IMG/VR virus record: IMGVR_UViG_3300021513_000015
Coordinates: 1 to 33,128 of that record
DNA from: a virus
Length of the DNA: 33,128 nucleotides
Direction: 5' to 3' (one strand)
A model generated the notes under the pieces. The model saw nothing but the letters and a program-made list of their open reading frames with translations. It did no database searches and had not been told where the DNA came from. Numbering within the stretch: the first letter of the stretch is position 1; each line of letters starts with the position of its first letter. The position numbers and the translations under genes were made by a program. Below, one piece after another: positions 29,161-33,128 of this stretch.

Positions 29161-29535
29161 ATGATAGTCGATGCATGGTTACAATTGGTACGGGATATGT
29201 TTTATGGCGATTCGGTCACGCAAGTCAGTCATCTGGCAGTTGGTACTGGAACAACCAGCGAGACCGCAAACGATACGGCACTGGAAAACGAAGTGTATCC
29301 AGACGGTTCGAATCGCAGTGCAATAGCCACCAGATCAAAGCCTTCCAGTAAAGCCGTGCAGTTCCAGATGAACATATCTGCCTCGCAATTAGATGGTGTG
29401 GCGTTGACCGAATGCGGATTATTCAACGCTGCTTCAGGCGGGACGATGATGAACAGGATCACGCACGCTGCGATAAACAAAACAACAGATTTCGAACTGC
29501 GTTATCAGATTTTAGTGACTGGAAGTGATGTGTGA
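29161..29535 (+). CDS. Baseplate or tail-tip protein
   Basis: A 124-residue protein. SHLAVGTGTTSETANDTALE is a typical opening of small phage baseplate/fibre-attachment proteins with the G-T-G-x-T-x-x-x-x-x-D-T-x-L pattern. SQLDGVALTECGLFNAASGG adds the second conserved block of that group. It sits before the fibre gene. AGAGGT lies before the ATG. Confidence 0.6.
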   Translation: MIVDAWLQLVRDMFYGDSVTQVSHLAVGTGTTSETANDTALENEVYPDGSNRSAIATRSKPSSKAVQFQMNISASQLDGVALTECGLFNAASGGTMMNRITHAAINKTTDFELRYQILVTGSDV

Positions 29536-30752
29536 TGGCTATGAATGTACAATTCGATGAGGTTTTTGAACATGTGATGATGAATGCTGTCATTGCCGCG
29601 TGTGAGGGCAATGGTGTTCTGGACGGGCTTGCGGTAAGCGAAAGAGGCGCAGGCGCAAACATGAGCGTGGATGTTGCTGCGGGCAACTGTATGATAGACG
29701 GCACGAAGTATACTGAAAGCAGCACCGTGAATCTCGCCATCTCCGCGGCAGATGCCACTTATGATCGTAAGGACTTGGTGACGTATGATTCCAACACATC
29801 CAATCCGATCGTAACTACCGGTACAGCGGCAGCAACTCCCGAGCCGCCAGACATTCCCTCCGGCAATATACTACTCGCTATCATAGACGTGACAGCAGGA
29901 GCGACACAGATCACAAATGCAGATATCACGGACGGAATAGTTATTACATTAGAATCATGGTATGATGCCGACACGGTGGATGGTTACGATGCTGGCAATT
30001 CATCCGGACAAGTGGCGGTTAGCAATGGTACGGTATGTACTAATCTTAACGCCGATACAGTGGATGGGTATCATGCTGGAAACTCGTCCGGACAAGTTGC
30101 AGTTAGTAATGGCACACTGTGCACCAATCTTAATGCTGACAAGGTGGATGGTTGTGATGCGGGCGCTGCAGCTGGAAATGTGCTGAAAGTACCAGATTAT
30201 ACCTCTGGTTATATACTATACAGTCATACTGGTTTCGGAACGAATTGGCTCGCTCCCGGGACGGATGGCTATCAATTAACGACACATGGTGCATCGGCAA
30301 ATCCAACATGGTCAGCCGCATCCGATCTCATCTTTTCTGATACTCACTGTCCGAAGTGTGGCAAAAGATTCGAGACGGGAGACACACTTGTCTTATACGT
30401 AGTCGGTCACAACGAAGTCGGTGACACACTCACGATCCCGATGCATAAGGATTGCGCTGAAGCACCGAAGAAGACAGTCACGATCAAACGAAAAGTGTTC
30501 GAAGATCGACATATCCTCGACGAGTTAACTGGCAAGACAAAGATACAACGAGTGCAAAAGACACAGAAGAAGACCGTTACGAAACACAAACTAAAAGAAG
30601 GATACGAACTCGATCACAAAACTGGTAAAGCGATTAAGATCAACAAAGACGGCTCGAAGGACGAAACACAATATGATCTCTCAATCGCCCTCGAAACAGT
30701 GGAAGAGACAATTGACGAACCAGTCTACGAAGACGTGGAATATGAGATATGA
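29535..30752 (+). CDS. Tail fibre protein with 28-residue repeats
   Basis: A 405-residue protein. Residues about 145-215 hold two full and one partial copy of a 28-residue repeat containing DTVDGYHAGNSSGQVAVSNG. The DNA copies are exactly 84 bp apart (29967, 30051, 30135). DTVDG(Y/F)-A repeats are common in receptor-binding fibres. The C-terminal 140 residues hold a zinc-ribbon-like CPKCGKRF and a lysine-rich, charged tail. The N-terminus would attach to the baseplate. Repeat number may change by recombination, altering host range. Confidence 0.75.
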   Translation: MAMNVQFDEVFEHVMMNAVIAACEGNGVLDGLAVSERGAGANMSVDVAAGNCMIDGTKYTESSTVNLAISAADATYDRKDLVTYDSNTSNPIVTTGTAAATPEPPDIPSGNILLAIIDVTAGATQITNADITDGIVITLESWYDADTVDGYDAGNSSGQVAVSNGTVCTNLNADTVDGYHAGNSSGQVAVSNGTLCTNLNADKVDGCDAGAAAGNVLKVPDYTSGYILYSHTGFGTNWLAPGTDGYQLTTHGASANPTWSAASDLIFSDTHCPKCGKRFETGDTLVLYVVGHNEVGDTLTIPMHKDCAEAPKKTVTIKRKVFEDRHILDELTGKTKIQRVQKTQKKTVTKHKLKEGYELDHKTGKAIKINKDGSKDETQYDLSIALETVEETIDEPVYEDVEYEI

Positions 30753-31777
30753 CTCGATCAGACGCTGAACTCTGGCGCATCCTGCGCAGTCCGAAACACG
30801 ATGGCAGCGGTAGAGGCATCGGCGCAAACGCTGGACGCGGCGGATGTGACGAACCCGTAGCCGATCGCAGAGGGATGCGAGAACGAGAGCCACCCCGGAA
30901 CAACCTGCGGTACAAGGATGCCGAACTCTGGCGTATCCTCCGGAAAGAAGATGACCCCGATGCCATGATCTACCATCCCAGGATGAGTAAGGCGCAACTC
31001 ATGGACATTCTGAAGCGAGATTATGTGCTCACGCCAGCGTTCACGAGTCGTCTTGAAAAGATCAGTCGTGTGATGAAAAAAGACATTCTGGAAACGCTCT
31101 GGATGCTCCACAAGGCGGTCTATGCTGCCGGAGTGGCAAAGCATAAAGACGTCACGAAAACCGTCAACACGTTCATCCTCCGGAAGACAGGGAAGCGTGA
31201 TCTGGCGTTTCCTGCGGCTACCCTGAAGGCTGCCATTGAAAAAAATAATCTGTTGGACTGGCGCCCTAAATCGCCCGAAATGGTGGCACGTGACGAGCGA
31301 AAAAAACTTGAGAAGATACACAAGGATGTCCCGACTTTTGCCGACACGTCTCGCGGCGAGACACTCAAGACAGTGCGCATCATCGAGGACGAGCTTGAGA
31401 AAGGCGACTACACAGTAGACAAGATCGCTAGACGCATCGAGAAAGAGACTGGAATCGACTTCGAGCGTGCGCGGATGATCGTTCGCACGGAACACACAAG
31501 CATCGCCAACAACATGCGAGATCGAAGATATGCCGAGCGGGACCCAAACGATGAGTTCCGGTACGATTGGGTTGGTGCAGATGATCAGCGCACCACAGAG
31601 ATATGCAAAGCGATCAAGCGGCGGATAGCGAAAGAGGGCAAAGGCAAAGGTGTGCCACGAAAACGTCTGCATGAGATCGTGAAAGAAGAGAGCATCAAAG
31701 GCAATCCTCCTGGATGGAAATATCGCCCGCTGCTCCCACACATCGGCTGTCGACATTCGATGGTGCGGGTAGTCTAA
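30749..31777 (+). CDS. MuF/SPP1 gp7-like minor head protein
   Basis: A 342-residue protein. The C-terminal half carries the MuF signature: ERARMIVRTEHTSIANNMRD, FRYDWVGADDQRTTEICKAI and a final HIGCRHS. Such proteins bind the portal and enter the capsid. The N-terminus holds the segment DAELWRILR twice (near residues 5 and 57), an internal duplication with a disordered Arg/Gly link. It is normally next to the portal; here it follows the fibre gene, so the head module is split. ATGA overlap with the fibre gene. Confidence 0.8.
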   Translation: MTRSDAELWRILRSPKHDGSGRGIGANAGRGGCDEPVADRRGMREREPPRNNLRYKDAELWRILRKEDDPDAMIYHPRMSKAQLMDILKRDYVLTPAFTSRLEKISRVMKKDILETLWMLHKAVYAAGVAKHKDVTKTVNTFILRKTGKRDLAFPAATLKAAIEKNNLLDWRPKSPEMVARDERKKLEKIHKDVPTFADTSRGETLKTVRIIEDELEKGDYTVDKIARRIEKETGIDFERARMIVRTEHTSIANNMRDRRYAERDPNDEFRYDWVGADDQRTTEICKAIKRRIAKEGKGKGVPRKRLHEIVKEESIKGNPPGWKYRPLLPHIGCRHSMVRVV

Positions 31778-31781
31778 CTCT

Positions 31782-31799
31782 TTTTAGTTATAACTAAAA
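31782..31799. repeat. GTTATAAC palindrome, copy 4
   Basis: A perfect 18-bp palindrome TTTTAGTTATAACTAAAA, 3 bp before the next ATG and 4 bp after the previous stop. No Shine-Dalgarno site separates it from the start codon. Confidence 0.6.
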
Positions 31800-31802
31800 C
31801 AC

Positions 31803-32273
31803 ATGCTCAAAACAAAAGTCCAGCGGAAAAACAACATCCCGTTCACGTCTAAAAAACTCGAGGAGGGTGTGGATCGAGGGCTCGATGATCTCATCGATCT
31901 GATCTTCGAGTTGAGCCAGCGATACGTAAGGAAGGACGAAGGAACATTGCAGAAAAGCGCAGAACCGATTCTCCGGGAACATCTCCGAAAAGAGGTGATC
32001 TACCGTGCGCTTCACGCTCGATACGTGGAGTTCGGCACTGATCCGCGGGAGAAGATGCCGCCGGTGGATGCGATCGAGAGGTGGGTTGTGCGGAAAGGGC
32101 TCGCACGGAAGGGCAAAGCCTCACGGCAGACGGCATGGGCTATCGCAAAATACATCCAAAAATACGGAACAGAACCACACCCTTTTTTAAGACCCGCGAT
32201 CAATGAGGCACTGGTACGGGCGAAAGAATTCATCAAAGGCGAGATCAAGGCATCGATCAGCGATATCCGTTAG
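31803..32273 (+). CDS. HK97 gp10-like head-tail joining protein
   Basis: A 156-residue protein. ARYVEFGTDPREKMPP and PHPFLRPAINEALVRAKEF are the two blocks that define HK97 gp10-like tail completion proteins. Length is normal. It sits at the end of the rightward structural cluster instead of next to the connector. Its 3' end overlaps a convergent gene by 17 bp. Confidence 0.8.
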   Translation: MLKTKVQRKNNIPFTSKKLEEGVDRGLDDLIDLIFELSQRYVRKDEGTLQKSAEPILREHLRKEVIYRALHARYVEFGTDPREKMPPVDAIERWVVRKGLARKGKASRQTAWAIAKYIQKYGTEPHPFLRPAINEALVRAKEFIKGEIKASISDIR

Positions 32274-32631
32274 TTCCCAGTTTATCGACTCGATTCTTGA
32301 TCATCTCGTTTAACAACACCGTCCGGCTAAAATCCACATGTTGCTCCACGTATGGTGGCATTCCCGCGGAGGATATCTGAAACAATGCATCGTCATCCAC
32401 TCCGTGAATATGCACCACAACAAAGAGCCCCTTTTTCCAGCCGTGTCCATTCGCCGCGATGTGGAAATGCTCACCGTCCCATCTAAGATTTCCGCCATAG
32501 TCTATGCCATCATACGTGAATGCAAAGCTTCTGGTTTCGTTGATCTCGAAGTCATGCGATGGTTTTGTGCCGATGCACCCGCATGATGCCGCCAACAACA
32601 GAAGTAATAGCAGCAATGTCAATAGTCTCAT
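32257..32631 (-). CDS. Predicted lipoprotein
   Basis: A 124-residue protein with a lipoprotein signal: MR, ten Leu-rich residues, then a lipobox ending LAASC. The mature part (HDFEINETRSFAFTYDGIDY) is beta-rich and would face outside the host membrane. The gene is in the leftward accessory operon. Surface lipoproteins of proviruses can block superinfection; that role here is inferred from type and place only. Confidence 0.7.
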   Translation of the reverse strand: MRLLTLLLLLLLLAASCGCIGTKPSHDFEINETRSFAFTYDGIDYGGNLRWDGEHFHIAANGHGWKKGLFVVVHIHGVDDDALFQISSAGMPPYVEQHVDFSRTVLLNEMIKNRVDKLGTNGYR

Positions 32632-32954
32632 TGCGCTCCCTCTCTTTCACGCAACCGCTCGCTTGCCATCTGCGCGGCTTCATCAATGAGGCGATCCTGT
32701 CTATCCATTCCGTGTCGCACACGCGATGTCAACGAAACGCCGAGCAGCGCAAACGCAAGCGAATAGATCGCAACCTCGACAAGTTCCCACCGAAGCGAGC
32801 CTTCGTCAAACCATAGCAGCACAACCCCGAAGATCATGAGCAGCGTCATCAATGCACCAGCGATATACATCAGCCACCCAATTATATTGAGGATGCTGTC
32901 GATAACCCGGTGTATGATGCCGGCACGTTCTTGTGATTCGTTATGTTCGTTCAT
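32628..32954 (-). CDS. Two-span membrane protein
   Basis: A 108-residue protein. Two hydrophobic segments, about residues 23-48 (IIGWLMYIAGALMTLLMIFG) and 58-76 (VEVAIYSLAFALLGVSL), are followed by a charged helical tail on one side of the membrane. It overlaps both neighbours in the operon. It could be a membrane partner of the lipoprotein, or a holin-like protein, though the charged tail is long for a holin. Confidence 0.65.
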   Translation of the reverse strand: MNEHNESQERAGIIHRVIDSILNIIGWLMYIAGALMTLLMIFGVVLLWFDEGSLRWELVEVAIYSLAFALLGVSLTSRVRHGMDRQDRLIDEAAQMASERLREREGAQ

Positions 32955-33090
32955 TCAATTCCTCCAACCGCTCTTCAATAAGTTGACGGGCGGTACGCGA
33001 TGGAACAGCACCCTTCCTACCTTCACGCTTCCGAGATTCCTTGCGGAGCAAAGATGCAGTTTCATCATCGATATGCACAGTAAGTTGCAT
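32941..33090 (-). CDS. Small ribbon-helix-helix regulator
   Basis: A 49-residue protein: strand MQLTVHIDDE, then a helix TASLLRKESRKREGRKG and a second helix TARQLIEERLEELNER. This is the compact RHH/CopG pattern. It is first in the leftward accessory operon and likely controls it. A TATA-like ATTATATAC lies about 25 nt before the ATG, so the message may be leaderless. Confidence 0.65.
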   Translation of the reverse strand: MQLTVHIDDETASLLRKESRKREGRKGAVPSRTARQLIEERLEELNERT

Positions 33091-33105
33091 GATGTTATAT
33101 TCAAA

Positions 33106-33117
33106 AGAAGTGGTATA
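33106..33117 (-). promoter_or_regulatory. TATA box of the accessory operon
   Basis: On the minus strand GATTATATACC stands about 20-27 nt before the RHH start codon, a fitting distance for a leaderless start. No Shine-Dalgarno site is visible in between. Confidence 0.45.
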
Positions 33118-33128
33118 TAATCGTTTCT

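Noticed and set aside
30758-31756. A 332-codon open frame on the minus strand
   Set aside because: It lies wholly antisense to the MuF-like gene, which has clear family motifs. The antisense translation is Phe- and Cys-rich without domains.
1-33128. Circular genome closed at the window ends
   Set aside because: The left-edge frame would continue in frame into the RHH gene if the ends met, but the joined stretch is short, crosses a TATA box and could be chance. Not enough to claim circularity.

Overview
The window looks like most of the genome of an archaeal head-tailed virus or provirus of the siphovirus type. Archaeal signs seen directly are AT-rich TATA boxes of the archaeal kind, Shine-Dalgarno sites (GGAGGT) in operons, several probably leaderless genes (TATA box about 25-30 nt before the ATG), and a small protein matching the cyclin repeat of transcription factor B. 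The host is most likely a euryarchaeon related to methanogens or anaerobic methanotrophs. That is inferred from style and not proven. No tRNA, rRNA or cellular housekeeping gene was found, and the left-edge gene is cut by the window.

Layout. Positions 1-5233 (minus strand) hold a tightly overlapping operon of small, often Cys-rich proteins, an ASCH-domain protein, a second small-terminase-like protein and an AAA+ replicative helicase-like ATPase. Positions 5234-6050 are a control and probable replication-origin region: twelve exact GTGACAC/GTGTCAC heptamers, a 17-bp inverted repeat, an AT-rich tract and five tandem 11-bp repeats. Positions 6051-9233 (plus) encode a ribbon-helix-helix-like protein, the TFB-like protein and a run of small genes separated by near-identical hairpin/T-run/RBS modules. 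Positions 9234-9894 are AT-rich non-coding DNA with a 67-69-nt periodic repeat. Positions 9895-12672 are a recombination operon with a SWIM/zinc-finger/RecT fusion. Positions 12937-32273 are the virion module: TerS, TerL, a type IV-B CRISPR-Cas operon, portal fused to an ADP-ribosyltransferase domain, a coiled-coil protein, connector, tail completion, tail tube, tail chaperones with a -1 frameshift site, tape measure, two paralogous tail proteins, baseplate hub, fibre, MuF-like protein and HK97 gp10-like protein. Positions 32257-33090 (minus) hold a small accessory operon (RHH regulator, membrane protein, lipoprotein).

The most striking content is a complete type IV-B CRISPR effector set (csf1, cas11-like, csf2, csf3) with its partner cysH, placed between terminase and portal, with no CRISPR array, Cas6 or DinG. 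Its leader carries a 19-nt repeat twice; the second copy contains the csf1 ribosome binding site. Other notable points are the portal-ADP-ribosyltransferase fusion, the A AAA AAC slippery site in the tail chaperone gene, a helicase RBS enclosed in an 11-bp stem, two identical 45-nt IS200/IS605-end-like hairpins without a transposase, and a recurring GTTATAAC palindrome before genes. No major capsid protein, integrase or lysis gene was recognised, so the genome probably continues beyond the window.
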